Source: Panacagrimonas sp052386745 (GTDB lineage: Bacteria > Pseudomonadota > Gammaproteobacteria > Nevskiales > Nevskiaceae). Taken from it: a stretch of 64,000 bases of DNA. The notes beneath the pieces were generated by a model. It had not been told where the DNA came from. It ran no database searches and was given only the letters and a program-made list of their open reading frames with translations. Positions 17,407 to 24,962 of the stretch are shown here, piece after piece. Each line of letters opens with the position of its first letter. The stretch's first letter is position 1. The stretch spans positions 1 through 64,000 of the forward strand of contig JBQTJW010000022.1 in NCBI GenBank assembly GCA_052386745.1, given 5' to 3'. The translations under genes and the position numbers were made by a program.

Positions 17407-17874
17407 TCAGGGCGCCTTGACGGCTTCCAGCACTTCGGCGGCGTGGCCCTTGACCGTCACGCCGCGCCACACGCGTTGCAGCTTGCCGTCGGCGCCGAAC
17501 AGCCAGGTGCAGCGATCGATGCCCATGTACTTCTTGCCGTACATGCTCTTTTCAACGATCGCGCCAAAGGCGTCGCAGGCCTTGCCGTCCACGTCCGCCA
17601 ACAGCGAGAAGGGAAAGCCGAACTTGGCCACGAAGTTGTTGTGCGACTTCACGCTGTCCTTGGAAATGCCGACGATGTCGGCGCCCGCGGCCTGGAACTG
17701 CGCGTACAGGTCGCGAAAGTCCTCGCCTTCCTGCGTGCAGCCCGGGGTGTTGTCCTTGGGGTAGAAGTAGATCACCAGCTTTTTCTTGCCGGCGAAGTCC
17801 TTCAGCTTGATGTCCCGACCGCCGCTGGCGGCCAGGGTGAGGTCGGGAAGGGTGTCGCCAGCCGACAGGCTCAT
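17407..17874 (-). CDS. bcp: Thioredoxin-dependent thiol peroxidase (Bcp/PrxQ)
   Basis: 155 residues, cytosolic. Peroxidatic Cys46 sits in YPKDNTPGCTQEGEDFRDL. The E. coli-type resolving Cys five residues later is absent (Glu here), so it either uses a distant Cys (CDAFG, DRCTWLF) or works as a 1-Cys enzyme. Start MSLSAGDTLPDLTL lies 16 bases after the gcvR stop, suggesting an operon gcvR-bcp. Confidence 0.93.
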   Translation of the reverse strand: MSLSAGDTLPDLTLAASGGRDIKLKDFAGKKKLVIYFYPKDNTPGCTQEGEDFRDLYAQFQAAGADIVGISKDSVKSHNNFVAKFGFPFSLLADVDGKACDAFGAIVEKSMYGKKYMGIDRCTWLFGADGKLQRVWRGVTVKGHAAEVLEAVKAP

Positions 17875-17890
17875 GCGGGTGCGTGCTCGC

Positions 17891-18430
17891 TCATGATTTG
17901 ATGGGGTCCAGCATGCCGTCGGCGTTGAGGTCGTCGCACAGGTCCATGAACGACTCCCGCAGTGCCTGCGGATGCTGGCTGACCGGCACGTGCAGCACCA
18001 TCTGCACGCTGCACATCTCGGCGCCGGTGTAGGTGCTGGCGTACTTCTGGGTGGAAATCTCCGCCACTTCCACGTCCTGCCCCGCGAAGAATTCCAGCAG
18101 GTGCACCAGCAGGTCGGGCTGCTGCGGGGCGATGACGTCGGCGGCGTAGGGGCGGAACTCGGGGTTCTGCTCGCGCGGGCCGCAGCGCTCGAAACGCACC
18201 TGAAGGTCCAGCTTGGTGGCGATGCCCGGCAGCGCCGTCTCCAGCCGTCCCAGGGCGCTCCAGTTGCCGGACACCACCAGATTGGCGGCCAGGCGGTCGC
18301 CAATGGGGGCGATGCGGCAGTCCTCCACCTCGCAGCCGCGCTCGCGGATGGCGCGGAACAGTTCCAGCGGCACGTTGGCCTTGGTCCGGGCGAGAACCGA
18401 AATGGAGAGCAAAGTGTCTTGAGTTGCCAT
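17891..18430 (-). CDS. gcvR: Glycine cleavage system regulator, double ACT protein
   Basis: 179 residues made of two ACT domains: residues about 5-85 (LLSISVLARTKANVPLELF, GCEVEDCRIAPIGDRLAANL) and 95-175 (HLLEFFAGQDVEVAEIST, MVLHVPVSQHPQALRESF). This is the GcvR layout, an accessory repressor of the gcv operon in enterobacteria. It diverges from dapA across a 188-bp gap, the arrangement known from several gammaproteobacteria. The Met at MATQDTLLS is used. Confidence 0.88.
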   Translation of the reverse strand: MATQDTLLSISVLARTKANVPLELFRAIRERGCEVEDCRIAPIGDRLAANLVVSGNWSALGRLETALPGIATKLDLQVRFERCGPREQNPEFRPYAADVIAPQQPDLLVHLLEFFAGQDVEVAEISTQKYASTYTGAEMCSVQMVLHVPVSQHPQALRESFMDLCDDLNADGMLDPIKS

Positions 18431-18618
18431 GATGTCGCGAGTATCCGAATGGCCGGAGTTTATTGAGGCATGACCCAAATGACCATCGCGTTCCGGGCCA
18501 TCGCCGGGAGCGGGAATTCACCTGCGAATTGCGTTCCCGGCCTGCTCCCGCAGGAAGCCGGAGCCGCGCCGCGAGCGTATACTCCGCGGCCCTTTTCTCC
18601 GCCCCTGCGGGCCCAGCC

Positions 18619-19497
18619 ATGATTGACGGCAGCATCGTTGCCCTTGTGACGCCCATGCACGCGGACGGGCAGGTCGATACCGAGGCCCTCGACCGCCTGG
18701 TGGACTGGCACATCGCCGAGGGCACCGATGCCATCGTCGCCGTCGGCACCACGGGTGAATCGGCCACGCTGGACTTCGATGAGCACATCGGCGTCATCCG
18801 CCGCGTGGTGCAGCGCGCCGCCGGGCGCATCCCCGTGATCGGCGGGACCGGCGCCAATTCCACCACCGAGGCCATCGAACTCACCCGCGCCGCCCAGCAG
18901 GCCGGTGCCGATGCCGCGCTGCTGGTCACGCCCTATTACAACAAGCCGCCGCAGGAAGGGCTGTACCGGCACTTCAAGGCCGTTGCCGAAGCGGTCAAGC
19001 TGCCGCAGATCCTCTACAACGTGCCGGGACGCACCGGCGTGGACTTGCTGCCGGCCACCGTCGCGCGGCTCGCGCAGGTGCCGGGCATCGTCGGACTCAA
19101 GGAGGCTAAGGGCGAGCTCGGCCGCGTTCGCGAACTGCTGGCGCTGAATCTGCCCAAGAGCTTTGCGCTGTATTCCGGCGACGACGCCACCGCGCGCGAA
19201 TCCATTCTCCTGGGGTTTCGCGGCGATATCTCCGTCACGGCCAACGTGGCCCCCCGCGCCATGCACCAGATGTGCGTCGCCGCCCGCGCGAACAGGGCCG
19301 ACGAGGCCGCGACCCTGGACGAGAAGCTGTCGGTGCTGCACCGCGACCTGTTCTGCGAGCCCAACCCCATCCCCGTGAAGTGGGCGCTGGAGCAGATGCA
19401 GAAGCTGTCGCCCGGCATCCGCCTGCCATTGGTCCCGCTGGACCCCCGTTTCCACCCAACCGTGCGCGCCGCCCTGCGCACCGCCGGAGTGCTTTGA
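18619..19497 (+). CDS. dapA: 4-hydroxy-tetrahydrodipicolinate synthase
   Basis: First committed step to lysine and diaminopimelate: condenses pyruvate with aspartate semialdehyde. 292 residues of the TIM-barrel family. Schiff-base Lys161 (GIVGLKEAKGEL), Tyr133 and Arg138 (QILYNVPGRTG) fall at the same numbers as in the E. coli enzyme; GTTGESATL forms the pyruvate loop. It overlaps the next small lipoprotein gene (TGATG). Confidence 0.96.
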   Translation: MIDGSIVALVTPMHADGQVDTEALDRLVDWHIAEGTDAIVAVGTTGESATLDFDEHIGVIRRVVQRAAGRIPVIGGTGANSTTEAIELTRAAQQAGADAALLVTPYYNKPPQEGLYRHFKAVAEAVKLPQILYNVPGRTGVDLLPATVARLAQVPGIVGLKEAKGELGRVRELLALNLPKSFALYSGDDATARESILLGFRGDISVTANVAPRAMHQMCVAARANRADEAATLDEKLSVLHRDLFCEPNPIPVKWALEQMQKLSPGIRLPLVPLDPRFHPTVRAALRTAGVL

Positions 19498-19784
19498 TGA
19501 TGCGTGCTGTCCTGTTGGTCACGTGCGTGGCGCTCAACGCCTGCGCCGCCAATTCGTATTGCCTCGCCAAGCAGAACTACCAGAACGCTGAAACTGCGCG
19601 GGAGTTGCGCCCGGTGGACGGCTTGACCATCCCGGGTTCACCCTCGGCCCTGCGTCTTCCCAAGCCGCCTGCGAATCCACAGCCCTTCGGGCAGAAGGAC
19701 GAAAACGGCGATGGAGTCTGCCTGGACAAACCCCCCAGAATGAAACCGGTGGCAACGGCTCCGGATGCCGGTGCGTCGTCCTGA
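19497..19784 (+). CDS. Small lipoprotein downstream of dapA
   Basis: 95 residues. A hydrophobic leader (AVLLVTCVALNAC) ends in a lipobox-like LNAC, and a hydrophilic, proline-rich tail follows (RELRPVDGLTIPGSPSALRL, KPPANPQPFGQKDENG, VCLDKPPRM). The first ATG overlaps the dapA stop; a second ATG follows at once. In many gammaproteobacteria dapA is followed by the Bam-complex lipoprotein bamC. The spacing of RPVDGLTIPG and ALRLPKPP resembles the N-terminal BamC segment, but the two helix-grip domains are missing. BamC-like function is therefore only a suggestion. Confidence 0.7.
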   Translation: MMRAVLLVTCVALNACAANSYCLAKQNYQNAETARELRPVDGLTIPGSPSALRLPKPPANPQPFGQKDENGDGVCLDKPPRMKPVATAPDAGASS

Positions 19785-19828
19785 CAAAGAATATGGGATC
19801 GCGCGGGCCGAAGGCCATCCGGCACCGT

Positions 19829-19840
19829 ATATAATTATCG
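19829..19840 (+). promoter_or_regulatory. Probable -10 region of the tRNA-Ser gene
   Basis: TATATAATTATC is a conspicuous AT-rich block in GC-rich DNA, four bases before the tRNA 5' end, and contains the TATAAT consensus at 19831-19836. The close distance suggests a very short leader. No clear -35 box is visible 17 bases upstream. Confidence 0.5.
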
Positions 19841-19844
19841 AATT

Positions 19845-19937
19845 GGAGAGGTGTCCGAGCGGTTGAAGGAGCACGCCTGGAAAGCGTGTATGGGATCAAA
19901 AGTCTCATCGCGGGTTCGAATCCCGCTCTCTCCGCCA
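19845..19937 (+). tRNA. tRNA-Ser, anticodon GGA
   Basis: Cloverleaf with encoded CCA: acceptor 5' strand GGAGAGG pairs with the 3' end TCTCTCC, discriminator G. Anticodon stem CACGC/GCGTG encloses CTGGAAA with anticodon GGA at 19879-19881. A long variable arm and the T loop GGTTCGAATCC are present, as expected for a serine tRNA. Reads UCC/UCU codons. AT-rich TATATAATTATC just upstream (19829-19840) may be its -10 region. Confidence 0.97.
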
Positions 19938-19972
19938 TTAAGCAGTCCCGGGGTGTTCCGGACTGATCTAAG

Positions 19973-20000
19973 CCCCCGAAATATCGGGGGTTTATTTTTT
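19973..20000 (+). terminator. Intrinsic terminator after tRNA-Ser
   Basis: Seven-base stem CCCCCGA (19973-19979) and TCGGGGG (19984-19990) with loop AATA, followed by TTTATTTTTT. A textbook rho-independent terminator 35 bases past the tRNA. Confidence 0.9.
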
Positions 20001-20210
20001 CTGGCGCAACCGATTATCCCTCTCTGTCCCGTTTGGATGCGGGTCAGATTGTGGGTCGCGAGCGGTAGAAGTCCTGACCCACACGAAACGGGCCAGGAAC
20101 AGAGAAATGAACGCAATCGCGTTGAAGAAGCTGACGCTGACGCCGCGGCGGCATCGCGTCGACAATGGGCTGTATCGAACTGGCACAGACACGTCTCAAG
20201 ACGACGGGCG
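20001..20210. other. Intergenic stretch with composite inverted repeat
   Basis: Downstream of the tRNA terminator. CCCGTTT at 20028-20034 and GGGTCAG at 20041-20047 are mirrored by CTGACCC at 20074-20080 and AAACGGG at 20086-20092, with a mismatched interior. This could be a protein-binding site or a scar of an element that used the tRNA gene as target. A 39-codon reading frame starting at 20107 is not convincing. Confidence 0.4.
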
Positions 20211-20450
20211 ATGCAAGCTGAACTGAATCTGCGTCGTGACGAGATCGAGGCGGAACGCGCTGCCCGGATCGAAGCCGAGCGCGAGCGTGACATCGCCGAC
20301 GCGCGTGCGATTGCGGCGACGGCTCGTGCGGATGACTTGTGCGCGCGCGAAGCGGATCTCCGCGCGCGGTTCGATCAGTTCACGGGCGTTCCGGAGAACT
20401 CGCAGCCGCTGAAGAAGACCTCACCGGCCACGCCTTCGAAGTCCACCTGA
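20211..20450 (+). CDS. Small predicted coiled-coil protein, possible remnant
   Basis: 79 codons starting MQAELNLRRDEIEAERAARI. Residues about 5-55 are Glu/Arg/Ala-rich with heptad-like spacing, so probably one coiled coil; the tail is FTGVPENSQPLKKTSP. The same frame stays open and protein-like for some 30 codons upstream, so this may be the 3' end of a longer, degraded gene. Its position right behind tRNA-Ser supports acquired or decayed material. No family recognised. Confidence 0.35.
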   Translation: MQAELNLRRDEIEAERAARIEAERERDIADARAIAATARADDLCAREADLRARFDQFTGVPENSQPLKKTSPATPSKST

Positions 20451-20504
20451 CGGGTTCGTGACACGGAGCGCTGCGCCGGTGGCTGCAGCGCGGTGGGGCC
20501 ATGC

Positions 20505-20801
20505 TCAGGATTCGAACATAAGGCCTGCGTAATCCATCCCGCCGTGCAGCACGTGAAGAACCACCACCTGTTTTCCTTCGATGCGATGGAAGATCAGGTA
20601 ATGGCCATGCACGCGGCGTCGAACACCGTGGCTTTCGTACCGGGGCGCCAACGGGAACGCCAGCGGAGCCTCCACGAGGCTCAGGCATTTCTCCCGCAGC
20701 TCCTCGATAAACGGGAGCGCCCTCGGCAGATTGTCGCGGGCGATGTAATCGCCGATGCCTTCAAGATCGCGTTCGGCTTCCGCCGTGATCCGAACCTTCA
20801 C
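20505..20801 (-). CDS. ParE/RelE-superfamily toxin
   Basis: 98 residues: MKVRITAEAERDLEGIGDYI, then ALPFIEELREKCLSL, and the C-terminal strand part VHGHYLIFHRIEGKQVVVLHVLHG, the fold of ParE/RelE toxins. It follows the antitoxin gene with a GTGA overlap. ParE members poison DNA gyrase, RelE members cut mRNA; the partner being a CopG/ParD-type protein favours ParE, but the target is inferred only. Confidence 0.88.
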   Translation of the reverse strand: MKVRITAEAERDLEGIGDYIARDNLPRALPFIEELREKCLSLVEAPLAFPLAPRYESHGVRRRVHGHYLIFHRIEGKQVVVLHVLHGGMDYAGLMFES

Positions 20802-21037
20802 GCGCCATACTTCTTGGCCAGTCGTCGGAACACCGCATCCGCGGGTTTCGTGCGGCTCGCTTCGGCATCAGCAACTCCGCGCATGATCGAGGCATCCAGT
20901 GCCGTCAGCCGGGCTTCGCGGTCTTGAACCAGGCGCACACCCTCTCGGAGCACCTCGCTTTTTGATCCATAGCGGCCCGAATCCACGAGCTTCTGCACGT
21001 AGCCTTCAAGCTGCTTTCCAAGGTCGGCACTGACCAT
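20798..21037 (-). CDS. ParD-type (CopG/RHH) antitoxin
   Basis: 79 residues. VSADLGKQLEGYVQKLVDSG and RYGSKSEVLREGVRLVQDRE make a ribbon-helix-helix DNA-binding domain; the C-terminal part (LDASIMRGVADAEASR) is the usual disordered toxin-binding tail. The ATG at 21037 has an AAGGG box at a workable distance; a GTG three codons earlier lies on that box and is less likely. First gene of the TA operon, expected to repress its own promoter. Confidence 0.88.
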   Translation of the reverse strand: MVSADLGKQLEGYVQKLVDSGRYGSKSEVLREGVRLVQDREARLTALDASIMRGVADAEASRTKPADAVFRRLAKKYGA

Positions 21038-21075
21038 CGCAATCACCCTTCAAGGCAGAGGCCCGAAGCGTATCG

Positions 21076-21098
21076 GTCTTATCAATAGTTATCAATGC
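21076..21098 (-). promoter_or_regulatory. Operator/promoter candidate of the parDE pair
   Basis: Direct repeat TTATCAAT at 21079-21086 and 21089-21096, spaced exactly one helical turn, forms an AT-rich island 42 bases upstream of the antitoxin start. Read on the minus strand, TTGATA could serve as -35 with TACGCT 17 bases further as -10. Tandem sites at 10-bp period fit cooperative binding of an RHH antitoxin. Confidence 0.5.
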
Positions 21099-21322
21099 AC
21101 CTAACTTTGCCATGGCCGGCACCCATCCAGAAAGCGGCAACGGGAGGCAGGGGTGTGGGGCATCGCCCCAAGGGAGGCTGCGACCGCGGCCGAAGCCCGG
21201 CAAGCCTGATGCTCGCGCGGCGGCTCGCAGTTCCCTGCGCGATCTGTGCCTGGCCCCCTGTTCCTGCCTGGCAGAAAGATCGGCGCGCAGCTTGCGCCGA
21301 CGGGTTTCGAGCGTGCGCATCT

Positions 21323-22129
21323 TCAGCGCTGGTAGCGGTGCCCGCTGCTGACCACGCCCTTGCGGAAACCCATGCGGATCAGCATGCGCGCGGTGCTGTC
21401 GGCAACCGAGAGCAGGTTGCGCAGCGGCTGCCCCGGCCGCGCGCGGAACGAGGTGACGTGGAAGCGCTGATCGGCGCGCATGGGCGTGTCGCCGAAGTAG
21501 TAGTTGGATACGCAGCAGCGCTCGCGGTCCGCGGCCACCGGCCGCACCGAGTGCCAGGCGCGGTGGTGCGTCTCCATGACGATCAGCCGGTTGAAGCGTG
21601 CGGCGATGACCACGGGCGCGCCGCCCGTTCCCTCCGGCCACAGTTCCAGGTCGCCGCCCGCGGCTTCGGGCCAGTCCGGCGTCACGTAGTACAGAAGGTT
21701 GAGATTGCGCCAGCGCTCGCGCTCCGCGTCGTGGGAATTGTCGATGTGCGGGTTCAGGAAATGCCCGCGCCCCATCAGCGAAATACCGCCGGCGTATAGC
21801 TGGGGGTCTGGATGCAGATCGGTCTTGCCCGTGATGTCGCGCACCGCGTCCACCACGGCCCCGGCCTGGAAGGCGAACAGCACCGATTCCAGCAGCGCGT
21901 CGTGCCGGTTCATCTGCGCGGACACGTACTTGCGCTCGCGAAAGGTATTGCGCAGGCGCATCTGCGCGGGCGCCGGAAAGCGTGTGTGGATGGCGCGGGC
22001 CAGGTCGTCCGGCAGAAGCTCGTCCAGCACCAGGTGCCGGATGGCGCCGCCACCGTGGAACTGGCGGGCAAGTGCCGGCACCGCGCTCCGCAGACGCTCC
22101 GCGATCGCGGCTGCGTGGGCGTTCGCCAT
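21323..22129 (-). CDS. 2OG-Fe(II) oxygenase (prolyl 4-hydroxylase-like)
   Basis: 268 residues. The double-stranded beta helix carries the iron ligands in LNPHIDNSHD (HxD) and a later His in HHRAWHSVRPV, where the Arg is placed to bind 2-oxoglutarate. LLYYVTPDWPEAAGGDLELW is a typical strand pair. Related proteins occur as stand-alone hydroxylases of unknown target. The ATG at 22129 is used; a GTG four codons upstream is possible. It sits between two toxin-antitoxin pairs in the stretch behind tRNA-Ser. Confidence 0.82.
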   Translation of the reverse strand: MANAHAAAIAERLRSAVPALARQFHGGGAIRHLVLDELLPDDLARAIHTRFPAPAQMRLRNTFRERKYVSAQMNRHDALLESVLFAFQAGAVVDAVRDITGKTDLHPDPQLYAGGISLMGRGHFLNPHIDNSHDAERERWRNLNLLYYVTPDWPEAAGGDLELWPEGTGGAPVVIAARFNRLIVMETHHRAWHSVRPVAADRERCCVSNYYFGDTPMRADQRFHVTSFRARPGQPLRNLLSVADSTARMLIRMGFRKGVVSSGHRYQR

Positions 22130-22197
22130 GTCGTCGTTCACAGGCGGCCTGCGACAGGCGGGGATTGGAGGCCCGGTTCCGACGTCACTGGCGCCGC

Positions 22198-22596
22198 TCA
22201 GACCCGCAGCACGCCGTCGCCGTAGGCGGCAATCCTTTCGTCGCTGGTCATCAGGTGCATGGGCTCCAGCCGCGCCTGGGCAAGCAGCAAGCGGTCGAAA
22301 GGGTCGGCATGCAGGGGTGGAAGCTGCTCCACGGCCGCCGCGTGCTCGGGACGGATATCCAGGAACTGGAAGCCCGCTTCACGAAAGAACGCGATGGCCG
22401 TGCTGGCCGAAAACGGCAGGGGGCCTGCCGCGCGACCCAGCGAGTTCTTGATCGCGATTTCCCAGATGCTGGCCGCGCTCACGTGAACGCCGTGCGGGTT
22501 GCGCTCGATCAGTTCACGCGCGCGGGGCGGCAGGCGGTCCGACTGCGCAACCGCCCAGATGGCGATGTGCGTGTCCAGCAGCAGCCGCATGCTCAC
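22198..22596 (-). CDS. PIN-domain ribonuclease toxin (VapC-like)
   Basis: 132 residues (GTG start overlapping the antitoxin stop as GTGA; an ATG two codons later is the alternative). Acidic metal-site residues are visible in LLLDTHIAIWA, AASIWEIAIKNSLG and DPFDRLLLAQA. PIN toxins of this group cut tRNA or rRNA. The N-terminal DTHIAIW and the Phd-type partner place it with the YefM/Phd-PIN hybrids. Confidence 0.9.
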   Translation of the reverse strand: MSMRLLLDTHIAIWAVAQSDRLPPRARELIERNPHGVHVSAASIWEIAIKNSLGRAAGPLPFSASTAIAFFREAGFQFLDIRPEHAAAVEQLPPLHADPFDRLLLAQARLEPMHLMTSDERIAAYGDGVLRV

Positions 22597-22832
22597 GTCG
22601 AGGCGCCGAAGAGCGCTGCCACCTCGGCATGGTGTTCGTCCCAGTCTTCGGGAATGGCGAACTTGCCGTCCCGCAGACCCAGGCGGACGCCTGGAACCGG
22701 GTTCAGCGGAACCAGCCGTGCCACCGGCCGCCCGTTCCGGGCGATGACGATCTCCTTTTCCTGCCCGCTTTCAACCGCCGCCACCAGACGCGACAGCGAT
22801 GTCTTGGCTTCTAGGATGTTGATGACGGTCAT
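22593..22832 (-). CDS. Phd/YefM-type antitoxin
   Basis: 79 residues. INILEAKTSLSRLVAAVESG and EIVIARNGRPVARLVPL are the Phd/YefM N-terminal DNA-binding and dimerisation domain; the C-terminal tail (IPEDWDEHHAEVAALFG) is the toxin-wrapping part. It precedes the PIN toxin with a 4-base overlap. Confidence 0.9.
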   Translation of the reverse strand: MTVINILEAKTSLSRLVAAVESGQEKEIVIARNGRPVARLVPLNPVPGVRLGLRDGKFAIPEDWDEHHAEVAALFGAST

Positions 22833-22925
22833 GAGCGGTGCCCTGGTCTGGTCAGCCCAGACTAGGGCCCGGACAAGCGCCGGTCAACGACAGGCGCTCA
22901 TGCCGTGGCCCGCGCGGGTACAGAC

Positions 22926-24800
22926 TTAGGTCACGATGATCCGCCCGCCCGGCGCCTGGCCCAGGATGAGCTGGTTGAGGCGTTTCACGAACGCGGCGGG
23001 GTCATCGAGCTGGCCGCCCTCGGTGAGCTGGGCCTGGCCGAAGAGGACTTCGGCGATGTCGGCGAACAGGGCATCGTCGTTCGTCTCCTTCAGGCGCGCG
23101 ACCAGCGGGTGCTCGGCGTTGAGTTCGAGGATGGGCTTGATCCCCGGCATGGCTTCGCCGGCCTGGCTCAGCATCTTTTCCAGGCGGCGGCTCATGCCGA
23201 AGTCGGGGGCGATGAGGCACGACGGCGACTCGGTGAGACGCTTGGACAGCTTCACCTCCTGCACGCGCGACTCCAGCACCTTTCCGGCGCGTTCCAGCAC
23301 GTCCTTGAACGTGCTTTCCTGCTGCGCGCGCTCGGGCGTTTCCACCACGTCATCGAGCTCGGCGGTGCCCTGGGCCACCGACTTCAGCGGCTTGCCCTCG
23401 AAGTCGTGCAGGTGCGACACCACCCACTCGTCGATGCGGTCGGTCAGCAGCAGCACCTCGAAGCCGCGCTTGGCAAAGCCTTCCAGGTGCGGGCTGGACC
23501 TGGCCGCGGCGATCGAGTCGGCGGTGAGCAGGTAGATGGACTTCTGCCCGTCCGGCATGCGCGACACGTAATCGGCCAGCGACACCTTGGCGCCCTCGGG
23601 CTCCTTTGTGGACGCCATGCGCAGCAGCTTGGCGATGCGGGCGCTGTTGGCGCTGTCTTCCACCAGCCCTTCCTTGAGCACCGAGCCAAAGTTCTTCCAC
23701 ACCAGCGCGTAGTCGTCCGGCTTGTTGGCGGCCATGTCGTCCAGCAGGTCGAGCACGCGCTTGACCAGGGCGGACTTGATCTTCTCGGTGGTGCGGCTGC
23801 CCTGGAGAATCTCGCGCGACACGTTCAGCGGCAGGTCCGCCGTGTCCACCAGGCCGCGCACGAAACGCAGGTACGGGGGCAGCAGTTCCGCCGCCTTGTC
23901 CATGATGAACACGCGCTTCACGTACAGCTGCAGGCCGTTGTGGTGCTCGCGGTTCCACAGCTCGAACGGCGCGCGCTTGGGGATGTAGATCAGCGAGGTG
24001 TATTCGAGGTTGCCCTCCACCTTGTGGTGCGCCCAGGCCAGGGCGTCGTCGTAGTCGTGCGTCAGGTGCTTGTAGAAGCCCTGGTAGTCCTCGTCCTTCA
24101 GGTCGTTCTTGGGCCGCGTCCAGAAGGCGCGCGCCTGGTTCAGGGTATCCAGCTCGCCCTTGTCGCTCTTCAGGCGGATGGGCAGGCCGATGTGGTCCGA
24201 GTAGCGGCGCACCAGGGTCGAGATGCGCGACGGTTCCAGGAATTCCTTGTCGTCGGCGCGGATGTGCAGGATCACCTCGGTGCCGCGGTCGGCCTTGTCA
24301 ATGGCCGTCACCTCGTACTCGCCCTCGCCGGCAGAGGTCCACTCCACGCCCTCGTCGGAGTCGGCGCGGCGCGTGCGCACCACCACCTTGTCGGCCACGA
24401 TGAACGAGGAATAGAAGCCCACGCCGAACTGGCCGATGAGCTGGGCGTCCTTGGCCTGGTCGCCGGTGAGATTGCTCATGAACTCGCGCGTGCCGGAGCG
24501 CGCGATGGTGCCCAGGTGCTGGATCACGTCCTCGCGCGACATGCCGATGCCGTTGTCGCGGATGCTCAGCGTACCGGCGTCCTGGTCCACCGCGATGTCC
24601 ACCGCCAGCTCGTCGGCACCCAGCAGTTCGGGGTGGGACACGGCCTCGAAACGCAGCTTGTCGCAGGCGTCGGAGGCGTTGGAGATCAGCTCGCGCAGGA
24701 AGATCTCCTTGTTGGAGTACAGCGAGTGGATCATCAGCCGCAGCAGCGACTTGGTTTCGGCCTGGAAGGCGTGCTTGTCGGTAGGGCGTTCAGCAGTCAT
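22926..24800 (-). CDS. htpG: Hsp90-family molecular chaperone
   Basis: 624 residues. GHKL ATPase motifs: SLYSNKEIFLRELISNASDA (about 28-47), SIRDNGIGMSREDVI and GQFGVGFYSSFIVADKV; middle-domain catalytic Arg loop region LPLNVSREILQGSR; C-terminal dimerisation end. The start MTAERPTDKHAFQAETKSLL fits the family; the frame is open far upstream without similarity. A minus-strand CCCCCTTGAA at 24877-24886 resembles a heat-shock -35 box but lacks a well-spaced -10. Confidence 0.96.
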   Translation of the reverse strand: MTAERPTDKHAFQAETKSLLRLMIHSLYSNKEIFLRELISNASDACDKLRFEAVSHPELLGADELAVDIAVDQDAGTLSIRDNGIGMSREDVIQHLGTIARSGTREFMSNLTGDQAKDAQLIGQFGVGFYSSFIVADKVVVRTRRADSDEGVEWTSAGEGEYEVTAIDKADRGTEVILHIRADDKEFLEPSRISTLVRRYSDHIGLPIRLKSDKGELDTLNQARAFWTRPKNDLKDEDYQGFYKHLTHDYDDALAWAHHKVEGNLEYTSLIYIPKRAPFELWNREHHNGLQLYVKRVFIMDKAAELLPPYLRFVRGLVDTADLPLNVSREILQGSRTTEKIKSALVKRVLDLLDDMAANKPDDYALVWKNFGSVLKEGLVEDSANSARIAKLLRMASTKEPEGAKVSLADYVSRMPDGQKSIYLLTADSIAAARSSPHLEGFAKRGFEVLLLTDRIDEWVVSHLHDFEGKPLKSVAQGTAELDDVVETPERAQQESTFKDVLERAGKVLESRVQEVKLSKRLTESPSCLIAPDFGMSRRLEKMLSQAGEAMPGIKPILELNAEHPLVARLKETNDDALFADIAEVLFGQAQLTEGGQLDDPAAFVKRLNQLILGQAPGGRIIVT

Positions 24801-24962
24801 CGGAATAGGGTCGTCCAGAGATGGAGTCGGGGGCCAAGGGTGCAGCCGGATAGGGAGTGTGAACCGGTTCGCGATTTTCAAGGGGGATGCTTCCGGACGG
24901 CGCGGGGCTGGGGTATCGTCACGCGCCGGCTTTCGGCCACCCACCCTAGGGAGATTGACCCA

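Noticed and set aside
19851..20450. 199-codon ORF spanning tRNA-Ser and its downstream region
   Set aside because: Its first third is the tRNA and its terminator. Only the coiled-coil 3' part is retained as a weak candidate.
19845..22925. Integrative element with att repeats at tRNA-Ser
   Set aside because: No second copy of the tRNA 3' end and no integrase gene could be found in the window.
24850..24886. Sigma-32-like promoter of htpG (CCCCCTTGAA with CCCTAT on the minus strand)
   Set aside because: The -35-like box is good, but the distance to the -10-like box is about 20 bases, beyond the usual 13-17, so I do not call it.
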